Source: Amoebophrya sp. A120 (Eukaryota > Sar > Dinophyceae > Syndiniales > Amoebophryaceae). Taken from it: a stretch of DNA of 64,000 nt. The notes under the pieces are model-generated. The model was not told where the DNA came from, searched no databases, and saw nothing but the letters and a program-made list of their open reading frames with translations. The stretch spans positions 976,913 through 1,040,912 of the forward strand of contig CAJINV010000019.1 of NCBI GenBank assembly GCA_905178155.1, in the 5' to 3' direction. Within the stretch, counting starts at the first letter, position 1. Every line of letters starts with the position of its first letter. The position numbers and the translations under genes are program-made. Positions 54,001 to 62,768 of the stretch are shown here, piece after piece.

Positions 54001-56053
54001 GGATTTGCGTACACTAATCAGCTTTGTCTTGCAGCAGAGGACTGCACGCAGCTCGCAAGCCTGGATAGGTGCCTCTTAATGTAGGCGCCTAGCATGGTAG
54101 ACGGCTGCCCTGTAGTCCTTACAGCATCACAAATCGCCTGCATAGCGTGGTAGAGAGCCTGGATTTGCCTTCTCGCAAGACAGACAGGATTTGAGGTCAC
54201 AAATCTGCATCACAAATTTTCAGAAGATACGTTTTTAATATGGGGAGGGGGGATTTTTCCTTGCAATATACAGCTCGCGGAACTCGCTGTACCGCTTCCA
54301 CACGGAATACAGGATCTCCTGAGATGAAGAGGACGAAGATGAAGAATTCGCGGTTCCGCTATCTATCCTGTGCAAAAGTATCGCACTCGTACTAATTGCA
54401 GATATGCATGACAAATCCAACTTTCTACCTGAAGTAGCATGACAAATTGCATTTTTGTTCTTAGGAAAATTTGTAATGCAATTCATACTAGTACGATAGT
54501 TTTGCAATGCATAAAATGATCGGCAGGATTTCTTTGTTCCTCCTCCGCCGAAGATTTTCTTCTTTTCGAAGAAGATATGACTTGCTCAAACCAACGTTAC
54601 AATCTCAAACGTTACAGTAGAATCTGAGACTTGTGTTGCATGATGAGCATGACAGACTCGCAGAGCGTTCCACTTCCTGCAATACAAATTTCGCCACATT
54701 GTAGTGGAGTTTGGGGCTCCGGAACTTGTGATGCGCAATCCACCTCCAAGAGCTCGCTAGATCATGCACTCTTGCATCACAGATTTCCATAACCTTTGAG
54801 ATTGTAACACCTGAGCGGGTTATAGAAGACGAGGACGTTTTCTGTGGCTTCGTCCGTTTGTTGTTATCCAGTGTAAAAATGTCTGCGTCTGCAAACTTGT
54901 GATGCTGGGTGGCGTCTCATGATGAGGCCACAAGTGCTGGCTCAGCATGACAAGTTTCTGAGCTTCTAGGTGTTGCCCATTCTGCATGACAAACTGCGTT
55001 TCTGCATCACAGAAAAATGGAGCTCTTGGGTAACGTGCATGACAGATAGATTTGAGAGTCATGCCAGACAAGCATGACAAACATGCATTCTTCCAGACCC
55101 AGACATTTTTGCACTTGATAGTTGTGGGACCGAGACAACGCGACCTGGTAGAATCCGGTTTCATCCTCGACTTTGGAATCAATTTATTGTGAGGAAAAAT
55201 ATCTTCCCCTCCCCATATCAAAAGGAAGTTTCTGAAGCGGGATTTGCGTACACAAATCAGATTTCTCTTGCAGAAAGTGCTTGGCGGCATTTTGATTTTC
55301 TGAGCCTGTTTGGGTATGCAGGAGGCTAGCAATTACGCATGGCAAACAGGTTTGCAGTAGCCGAAAGCGCATGACAGATTGGCTTTGGAATGCGCCACAT
55401 GGCTCCTATTGCCCTATAGGCAAGACAAAGATGATTTGTGACCACGAATCAGCATCACAAATCTCCATTTTGATATGGGGACGAGGGGGAATTCTTCATT
55501 GTAATACAATTACGTGCATCACGAGCGGTGGGATCGAGGGCGGGGATGCTGTTAAGGCAGAAGTAGCTGGTATTTCTTGCTCCGTTTGAAGATGTTCTTG
55601 CTTTCTCTTGTCTTTGGACCGTCGCCGCTCTCGCACGTCGGAAGTGAGGGAACTGTGATCGGCGCTGTTTGCGCGGAGCTGGTTTTGCGCTCCCGCGCGC
55701 TTGGCCCCGCAACAGGCGAGAATGGTTTTTTTCAAGAAAGCGGTTAATCCGGATTTCGGGAAGAACCCGAAGAGTTCGAGAAAACAGGTGAGGACAAGGA
55801 GGAAAAAAACCGTTTCGGAAACTACGATGGTGAAATCGCGGTTGCCGCTGGAAAGAAGGTCGAAGAAAAATGTCAGGAGTCTTGTGAACAAGGCGGGCTG
55901 GTGGTGCACGGAGTCTGCGCCGTCGTGGGGTTCTTGCGCTTTGCCTCGGGCCAGCTGGAGGTCTCCTCCGGTTGCACCTCCAACGTCGGTGCTGGTCGTG
56001 GATGGGTGCTCAGGCGAGGGCTCGTTTGTTTCACTGCTGAAAAGTGAAAACAT
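51100..56053 (-). CDS. PX and START domain lipid-binding protein with N-terminal membrane segment
   Basis: About 715 residues in 12 exons: 56053-55507, 55184-55122, 54864-54825, 54575-54514, 54363-54269, 53947-53854, 53599-53030, 52873-52520, 52267-52231, 51961-51873, 51542-51501 and 51291-51100 (stop). A hydrophobic helix lies near residues 75-100 (VVSETVFFLLVLTCFLELFG). The PX domain, which binds phosphoinositides, is recognised by VWKRYSEFRELY, FPDFPQKKLF and IEERE-EKQLEKFLQAI; a Ser-rich insertion sits in its first strands. After an acidic linker the START-like domain begins DWVLEKSQGDKIQIY, then SIDLVYEYFTDVEKRRKWD. Lipid transfer or sensing at an endomembrane is inferred. Ten introners interrupt it, most with exact duplications that restore frame. 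One ordinary intron (53029-52874) uses GTAAG and CAG. Confidence 0.85.
51292..51500. mobile_element. Introner, family C
   Basis: Last intron of the PX-START gene. Ends contain AAAAACTGTTTCACTGTGAT and TCACAGTGAAACAGTTTTTT. Exact duplication TAAAA. Confidence 0.92.
51543..51872. mobile_element. Introner, family E
   Basis: Intron of the PX-START gene. Ends contain AAAAAAGCCCCAATCCCATA and TATGGGGAGGGGGGAGTTTT. Exact duplication GCGTC. Confidence 0.92.
51962..52230. mobile_element. Introner, family A
   Basis: Intron of the PX-START gene. Ends contain AATATACCTGGATGTCTGGA and CCAGACATCAAGGGATATTT. Flanks GAGAT/CAGAT differ at one base. Confidence 0.88.
52268..52519. mobile_element. Introner, family G
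   Basis: Intron of the PX-START gene, close in sequence to the copy at 11609. Ends contain TTACAATCTCAAACGGTGCA and TTGTAACGTTTGAGATTGTA. Exact duplication GGGTT. Confidence 0.92.
53600..53853. mobile_element. Introner, family A
   Basis: Splits the end of the PX domain (IEERE from EKQLEKF). Ends contain AGTGTCTGGGTCTGGAAG and CTTCCAGACCCAGACATTTT. Exact duplication TCTCC. Confidence 0.92.
53948..54268. mobile_element. Introner, family E
   Basis: Splits the PX domain after FRELY. Ends contain AAAATCCTCCCTCCCCATAT and ATATGGGGAGGGGGGATTTT. Exact duplication TACAG. Confidence 0.93.
54364..54513. mobile_element. Introner, family D
   Basis: Intron of the PX-START gene. Ends TATCCTGTGCAAAAGTATCG and ACGATAGTTTTGCAATGCAT. 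No clear duplication. Confidence 0.87.
54576..54824. mobile_element. Introner, family G, opposite orientation
   Basis: Intron of the PX-START gene. It is inverted relative to the copies at 11609 and 52268. Exact duplication GAAGA. Confidence 0.92.
54865..55121. mobile_element. Introner, family A
   Basis: Intron of the PX-START gene. Its interior is nearly identical to the copy at 62840 (shared CTGGGTGGCGTCTCATGATG). Exact duplication GTTGT. Confidence 0.93.
55185..55506. mobile_element. Introner, family E
   Basis: First intron of the PX-START gene. Ends contain GAAAAATATCTTCCCCTCCC and GGGGACGAGGGGGAATTCTT. Exact duplication CAATT. Confidence 0.9.
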
Positions 56054-57126
56054 TTGCTTGCTGCTAGCGTGCGGGAGAAAAAAAGGAAAAATCGGCAGCG
56101 TAGATGAACTACATCAAGTGGTTGCTCAGAGCTGCACCGCGTGGTCCAGCTCCACCAGGCGCGCGTGTCAATGCTTCCATAGGAATTTTCTGTGCGCACT
56201 AGCTAGTACAGAAGCGAAACGCGAACTTATATGCGCAAAAAAACTGAAAAAACCGTGGCTCCTCGTTGTTGAGCAGTCACCTTCTTATTTTAATTTTGGT
56301 AAGACCAGCGACCGAGATAAAAAGAATAAAATATCACAGAGCTATAAAAAATGCTCTCGTTCTTGGAAAGAAACGTCGCCGGCACGTCGGCGAACACCAC
56401 GAGAAGTCACCTAGTATCGACTGAAAGAAGTACAAACTATCCACTATCCGCTGTTCGGGCCGCTGCTCGTGCCCTCCGAGCTCCTTCTAATACCTTAGAA
56501 GTACTACACGCCACCAGTTGCGACCAATGTGTTTCTCTTTTAATTATGGAATAAATCTCGTGCGTTTATGAGGTGCTCCGATGCGCTTGTTGTACTTCTA
56601 CTGCTCCGACATTCTAGTTCTTTCAACTATCCCTGTTTCACAATGAAAATTGATTCACGTGACACATGTTAGTCACTCGAGGGCGATTCGAGTCCACGAG
56701 TGATGATGCATTTAATGACATCCTGCTTACTTTCTACGGGTGAATTGTTCTTCGATAGCAATAGGGCAATACGTAAAAGTATTTTGACTGAAATGCGTAG
56801 GCTTTGGCTCTCCACGTTCCTTGCAAATAAAAAGACCAATGAATATCATATCTCCGTTTTCATGTCGAAAAACAGTAGTACGTTCGACCTGCGGTTTTTT
56901 CGGTTCTCATGCTCCGATCGGAAAGCACGAACAGGATCACCAGCAGGAGAGTCTCTACTATTGATTAAATGGCGCATTATTTGTTGGTTATTTTTCTGTT
57001 TCTGTACACAATGCAGTACTAAATCGAAATCATACGTACAGCGATCAGATGACAAAGAAGTGCGTTGTACTTCATTGAAGACAAAGGAGCGTATTGCAAT
57101 CTACTACCTCAGAGCTCCGAACTCCT
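56054..57126. other. Intergenic, no supported gene
   Basis: AT-rich in its middle. A plus-strand frame of 161 codons (56700-57185) overlaps the terminal exon of the TPR gene and has no domain, so I reject it. Confidence 0.5.
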
Positions 57127-60100
57127 CTAGCAGTTCGGACTGGCAACCACCTCCGCATGCAGGCGGAGCTCGAACATGGAAGTAAAATCCGGGTCGCAGA
57201 ACTTCACCAATTGAAAAATTTCGTCTAACGCCGTTAACGACTATGCATTGCAAATATATCTGGGTCTCGAAACTTGTGATGCTAATCTATCTATGAACTG
57301 TGGGGACACTGCAATAGGCAGCCGCGCATGACAAGTTTCTGGGCTCCTTTGTGATTCGCTTTCCGCATGACAAACTACATTTTTGCATGACAGGCAAGAG
57401 GCTCTTTTCCTGCTCACGCATTACAGGTGTAAGAGTCATGTGAGACAAGCATGACAAGAAACCTTGCACCTTTATTCCAGACCTAGACATATTTGCAGTG
57501 CATAACGACGTCGCGTTGTCAATGTTCAGCAGTTCCTGCCTCGCGATCTCGTCTTTGGTCGGTGTAGACGTATCAAATGCAATTATGTCCGGGTCTGGAA
57601 ACTTGTGATGCAAGTCCGTGGAAAATAAAGCGCTCTGTAATGCGCAGCCGCCAGGAATGACAAGTTTTTTCGTGCTTCTGCGATGCGTATTTCGCATGAG
57701 AAACTGCGCATTTGCATGACAGGCAAGAGAACCTCTTGGTGGCCACGCAATACCGAGTGCAGAATGAGAAACATGCCAGACTAGTATGACAAATCTCGCA
57801 ACCTTCCGGACCCAGACATTTTTGCATTCGATAAGACGCTGCGGTTGTGGATTTCTTTTTCTTACCGCCCACCACCGTGCTCGCGTCGTCATCCACCAAC
57901 ACGGGTGATTTCACGCTGGTCTTCGACGTTTTCGCGATGCTTTCTGTCACCTCGGAGGCAGCCTCATCAGCGCCGTTAGAGAGGACCACACTGGATTTCG
58001 AAGAAGTGACCGACGTCGCGGACGGGCGCTTTTCCTTCTCCTCGGGTTGTTTTGTAGTTTATCGCACGAAAAAAGTGTTCCAGTTACACATTTGTAGTGA
58101 ATTCAGCAACACAAATTTCTCGGCATGAGAGAGAAAACTTATAGTGCAGAAATCGTACGGGAAAACACCTACGAAACGAAGCCCCTATGGATATCCGGCA
58201 TGACAGAGCTTGTCTGTCTTGCTCAACCTGCAACACAATTTGTAACTGTAACACTTTTTTCTTGCGATATAGTAGTTCCTGATTCTCTCAATACTGAGGA
58301 CCTGCTGCTCTTCCCAAGATTGCTGGTTCTTTCATCCTGCTCTTCTTGTTGCTCTGTAGTAGCTTTGCATGCTGTTGTACTATCACGATCCGCATCTACT
58401 TTATCCTCCACAGATTTAGCCTCTGCTTCGCCGGCAGAAGTTGTGGCTGCAGGAGCTTTCTCTTCTTTTTTTTCGCTTGTTCTTGCGTTTTCATCTTTAT
58501 TTTGTTCACCTACCTGCTCAGTTGTAGACTCCTTGTCAGCATCTGCTTTGGTGTCGTCGACATTCGCATTTATTCCGCTGGCGGCGTGACTCATGTTCGT
58601 GCTTCTTCTGGAACCGACGTCGTTGGTATGAGAGTGCACAACTACTCTTTCCAAAGCTCATCTGTAGGCCACGAAGAGCACAACTACAAGTTCGCTATCG
58701 GGAAAAAAAAAAAATGCAGGTTCTGTATGACATCAAAGTCTTACGAGATTGTAATGTTTCTATTTGGGCTGCTACAAGCTAGCAGTGTCACGCAGTGCAA
58801 AGAAGCAAAGACTGGAACTGCAACTGGATTAATTATTTGGTATGTTGCATGACAAAAAAGGGGAAGATTAAATTGTGCACTCTCGTCATAGTTAACCACG
58901 GCGGATTCCGCCAGCTGTAAGAGCTCCGCAACGTGATCGGGCAACTCCGACAAGTTATCCAAGAAAAAAAGATTGTATGAGTAACTTTCTTGGAGGATTA
59001 GCGTGACAAATATCACTCGCATGACAGCAAAAACCTGTCATGCGCAGATAGTACGTGAAAACGCCCTTGAATGGACCCTACAATGCAGGCACAGCATGAC
59101 AGGCGCAATCAATTTGCATTTTGAGCATCACAAATTTACACTGACAACGCTTTTTTCTCGGATACAGGTCGCTGATGGTCCACTGGTACTCCAACTGATA
59201 TCCCGTGTAAAAGCGTCCCCATAGTTGTCATGCAATTCTGCATGACAAAAAAGTTTCTCATGCGGAGCTCTATGAGAAGCATTTTCTATTCGTGTTTTGG
59301 AACAATTTGTGACGCTAGAACCAGCATGCTATGCTAGATCTGTGATGCTTCAGAACTGGCTAAATAGGATGGCACTACGAGGGCAAACTTGTCATGCCAA
59401 ACAACCAAAGCTGGTTGACTTGTCTAGCAGATTTCCCATCTTGAGTCTGGTGTGGGGACGTTTTTAACCAGGATAGCTGATTTACCGTCCCCATCCCGAT
59501 GCGCTCCATGTCCCGGAATTTCCGCTCCCACTTCATGCGGTGGGAAATTTCCGGGAGCTGCGAGCAGATGCTCAGCCGCACTGCCTGCACGATCACCTGG
59601 AATTCGAAGGTGTTGCGACTCAACTCCAGCTCCGTGCCGTATCTCTTATGAATTGCAAAAGTATCGTATTCGTATAAATGCATTACAAATTTGCTCAGCA
59701 TGAGAAATGAAATTTGTAAATGCGGCTTTGCTTTCAGAAAAAAAATTGTAATGCATGGTCGCAATACGAGTACGATACTTTTGCACAGGATACCGCTGCA
59801 ACTTGGACAAAATCTCCGTCACGTGGGAGATCGCGGTGTCCACTTCGCCCCGCATCTCTTCAATGTCCTATCCTGAGTAAAAACGTACCCACGCCAGAGT
59901 TGTAATGCGGATTTGCAAAGACAGGAAGACTTGTAATGCGCATCCCCATGAGAGCCATTTCCAGTCGTGTTTTGGAATTTGTGATGCTGTGAACAGGATG
60001 AGCAGATGAATCTGTGACGCGGCTGCACTTGCTAACCTGCACTACACTGCAGAGCGCAACTTGTCATGCGTGACTCACAAAACTCCTAGGTTTGTGTTGC

Positions 60101-61703
60101 AAAATCCCCATCCTGACTCTGCTGTGGGTACGTTTTTACTCAGGATATGTCCGTCAAATGCTTCAAGTTGATCAAAATCCGCTTCGGAAGGGATTGGTGC
60201 TGGTGCGCTGCGGTGCCTGCTCCAGTTGCAGTTCCCGGCGGGAGCATGTTGTATTGCTCCTGTTGTGCAGCACTAGAATTGTTGTCCTTCGGGAGCTATC
60301 AAGTGCAAAAATTTCTGGGTCTGGAAGAGTGCATGTTTGTCATGCTTGTCTGGTATGACTCTTAAATCTGTCATGCACGTTGCCCAAGGGCTCCATTTTT
60401 CTGTGATGCAGAAACGCAGTTTGTCATGCAGAATAGGCAACACCTAGAAGCACAGAAACTTGTCATGCTGAGCCAGCATTTGTGGCCTCCTCATGATACG
60501 CCACACAGCATCACAAGTTTCCAGACCCAGACACTTTTACATTTGATAAGAGCTTTTCCAGCACCTTCTGTACCTTCGAGGCGTACTCGCTCGCCTTGTC
60601 GTGTTACAATGAAAAATGCCCCCACCCCAAGTTTCTGATGCAAGGTTTCCAAATGAAAACTTTTTGTCTTGCATGAACCGGACTGCGAGTCTTTGTGATG
60701 CAGAATCTAGGATAGGATAGTAAGGTATCTTTTACATGACAGGCCCGGCTGCTGCTGGGCTCTTGCGCAACACAAATTTGAGCTATTCAGCATGGCAAAT
60801 TTGGGGTGCTGATATATGCAAGACGGGGAATGTTTCTATTGGAAAGGTTTCCCATACGAATGCTGCCAAGTTCAGCGGTGGGGGCATTTTTCATTGTAAT
60901 ATGTCGAGATCCCCCTTTTTGCAGTACGCGTCCCGCAGACAGCTGTAGGCGCCGGCGATCAAGAAGTCGTTTTTGTTGCTGCTTTTCACGGACAAATCCA
61001 GCGACCGCTGGTACTCGTTAATGGCCTCCGTGACCATGTCCGCGCGCACGTAGACGTGGCCGAGTAGCGAGTGATACCACGCGGTGGTCCCGTGCACACG
61101 GCCAAACGCCGCTTTCGACAGCTCGACGCACTTCTTGGCGACGGAGAGAATTTCCGCCACGTCCGCGTGTACCGTTTGATACAAAGTGTCCAGCCGCTGG
61201 CGCCAGAAATCTAACAGCAGCGGGTGGTCCTCCCCGAAGTTGTACTCGATGTGCTTTGCAATGTCTTCGAAGGAGAGGTCAAACTGCGCGTCCGAGGGGT
61301 CCGGTAGTTGGACCACGGAATTCTTGGTCGTCCCGCTTTTCCGTTGCTTTGCCGTGACGATCCCGGTGTCGAACAGGCGGTGCTGGTACGCCTGGCTTGC
61401 GAACGTGAGCCAAAGGTTTGGGTCGTCCTCGAACAGCTGCAAGGCGAATTTCGAGGCGGCCTTGGCCTCCTGGAGATTGCTGTCGTTGGCCGCGTTGTTG
61501 ATATTTGTGATGCCAAACTGCTGCTGAAAGGTGGCGGTGCTGCTTTCCGACACTAGATGGTCGATGTACAGGCGCAGGGCCTGGTCCAGACCGTATTCCG
61601 AACCAGATTTGTCGATCAGGTAGCCGTTGTTCTGCTGCAATCTCCGACAAGTTGTGGTCAGTAAATGCTCCGCAGGGTTCATCTTGGTCGTCGACGCGGA
61701 CAT
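57127..61703 (-). CDS. TPR-repeat protein with coiled/acidic C-terminal half
   Basis: About 690 residues in 11 exons: 61703-60902, 60601-60549, 60296-60148, 59868-59793, 59646-59476, 59198-59165, 58955-58891, 58626-58270, 58059-57834, 57570-57505 and 57241-57127 (stop TAG). The first exon carries TPR-like helices, clearest in TAWYHSLLGHVYVRADMVTE then AINEYQRSLDLSVKS. Helical stretches follow (EYASKVQKVLEKLL; EEMRGEVDTAISHVTEILSK). The last third is Lys/Glu/Ser-rich and probably disordered, closing with a short ordered tail (LTALDEIFQLVKFCDPDF). TPRs bind partner proteins; the specific role is unknown. Ten introners, at almost regular spacing, interrupt everything after the first exon. Confidence 0.78.
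57242..57504. mobile_element. Introner, family A
   Basis: Intron of the TPR gene. Ends contain AATATATCTGGGTCTCGAAA and TTCCAGACCTAGACATATTT. Exact duplication ACGAC. Confidence 0.92.
57571..57833. mobile_element. Introner, family A
   Basis: Intron of the TPR gene, separated from the previous copy by a 66-bp exon. Exact duplication AGACG. Confidence 0.92.
58060..58269. mobile_element. Introner, family F
   Basis: Intron of the TPR gene. Ends TATCGCACGAAAAAAGTGTT and AACACTTTTTTCTTGCGATA. Flanks TAGTT/TAGTA differ at one base. Confidence 0.9.
58627..58890. mobile_element. Introner, family I
   Basis: Intron of the TPR gene and second copy of the family seen at 43979. Ends TATGAGAGTGCACAACT and TTGTGCACTCTCGTCATA. 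Flanks GTTGG/GTTAA share three bases. Confidence 0.88.
58956..59164. mobile_element. Introner, family F
   Basis: Intron of the TPR gene, close to the copy at 4731. Ends contain TATCCAAGAAAAAAAGATTG and CAACGCTTTTTTCTCGGATA. Flanks CAAGT/CAGGT differ at one base. Confidence 0.9.
59199..59475. mobile_element. Introner, family B
   Basis: Intron of the TPR gene. Ends contain GTAAAAGCGTCCCCATAG and GTGGGGACGTTTTTAACC. Flanks ACTGA/GCTGA differ at one base. Confidence 0.9.
59647..59792. mobile_element. Introner, family D
   Basis: Intron of the TPR gene. Ends TATGAATTGCAAAAGTATCG and CGATACTTTTGCACAGGATA. No clear duplication. Confidence 0.88.
59869..60147. mobile_element. Introner, family B
   Basis: Intron of the TPR gene. 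Ends TATCCTGAGTAAAAACGTAC and GTACGTTTTTACTCAGGATA, a perfect 20-bp pair. Exact duplication TGTCC. Confidence 0.94.
60297..60548. mobile_element. Introner, family A
   Basis: Intron of the TPR gene. Ends contain AATTTCTGGGTCTGGAAG and TTTCCAGACCCAGACACTTT. Flanks GGAGC/AGAGC differ at one base. Confidence 0.9.
60602..60901. mobile_element. Introner, family J (single copy)
   Basis: First intron of the TPR gene. Ends TTACAATGAAAAATGCCCCC and GGGGGCATTTTTCATTGTAA. Exact duplication TGTCG. Confidence 0.92.
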
Positions 61704-61909
61704 GTTGCTGCTCGTGGCAAAGTTGTTCGGGTACGCGGACTCAGCCGGATCCAGGGTCGCACCTGGATAGAAGTTGCAGTACTAAGCTTGACTTTGTCAC
61801 TTGCACTTCTGCCTTGCTCTGGTTACTTATCCTGCTCGACTGTTTCATCTAAATATCTCCCTTGTCATGCTGCAACCGGGCCCATCTGTCAACAGGCGTC
61901 AAAAAAAGC

Positions 61910-62024
61910 GTTCCCTGCGGGGATCGAACCCGCGCCCACCCTCGAGAGTTTTCGATGAGGTGCCGCGCAGAGCGCCGGCGCTTCTAAATGTGATGAAGGC
62001 GCTCTACCACTGAGCTAAGGGAAC
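61910..62024 (-). tRNA. tRNA-Val (CAC anticodon) with a 44-nt intron
   Basis: Minus-strand cloverleaf: acceptor GTTCCCT paired with AGGGAAC, D-arm GCTC-AGTGGTA-GAGC, anticodon stem CCTTC paired with GAGGG, T-arm GCGGG-TTCGATC-CCCGC. The anticodon loop reads ATCACA up to position 37, giving anticodon CAC. A 44-nt intron follows position 37, the usual place. A run of seven T residues two bases after the acceptor fits Pol III termination. CAC as anticodon depends on the stem assignment, which uses one G-U pair. Confidence 0.75.
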
Positions 62025-62290
62025 CTGATCTGACTACGTTGAGCAGAATTCCCGGCAGGTGGTCAGAATAGCCATGCTAAACACTGGGCTTCGGGCAAAA
62101 CAAGGAGAAAGCCAAGCCACGTCAGCGCACCTCGTCCATCATGCGGCGCAGGTGGCCGGTATTTTGTTCATCGATAACTACAAAGAAGACCATCTATCAG
62201 CAGATGTCTTCGATTACCGCAGGCATATTCTACCAGGAGGCGCAGCGCACACTTTGCGCCCCAACTAGACGGCGGCCACCCGCGATCCTT

Positions 62291-62390
62291 CAAAAAAAGC
62301 GCGTTCCAGGATTCGAGCCTGGATCTCTCAGTCACTGCCCGGGGTCAGTCTTCTCGTTGCGACCTGCTCTCGCTACCAGCGAGCTCCTTC
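62291..62390 (-). tRNA. tRNA-like locus, possibly a pseudogene
   Basis: Minus strand: a D-arm-like GCTCGCTGGTAGCGAGAGC, a perfect T-arm CCAGG-CTCGAAT-CCTGG and a following run of seven T residues. The presumed 3' acceptor strand AACGCGC has no matching 5' strand, and the anticodon stem is unclear. Either a broken tRNA or one with an unusual intron. Confidence 0.3.
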
Positions 62391-62768
62391 GCCCTGGGTG
62401 CGGCGTCTCCGCGGCTGGTCGATGAATGCGAGAGCTCGTCCTGCGTGCCGCACTATCCTGCATCAGCTCGGCCTGGTTTTTGTGTCTTTACTCATGCGGG
62501 TACTAGCTGTAGTAGATCCACTGATCGTTCCAGCATTTCGCCCTGAGCCTCGGCAGCAACCCGGCGAGCAGTTGCCTTGGCTTGCGGACACTTCTGACAT
62601 CGTCCTGCAGACTCATCGCACCAACACCACGTCTTGACTGCCCGACCCAGGGAGCACAGGTTCGACCGAGCGCATTACCAATTATGCTAGCCGCGCAATT
62701 GAAATAGTTCATCAAGTCAAAACCCGGGTCACCAGAATACCTTTGCTAAATACCGTATAAAATATTAG

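Noticed and set aside
56700-57185. Plus-strand frame of 161 codons
   Set aside because: Overlaps the terminal exon of the TPR gene in antisense and has no domain.
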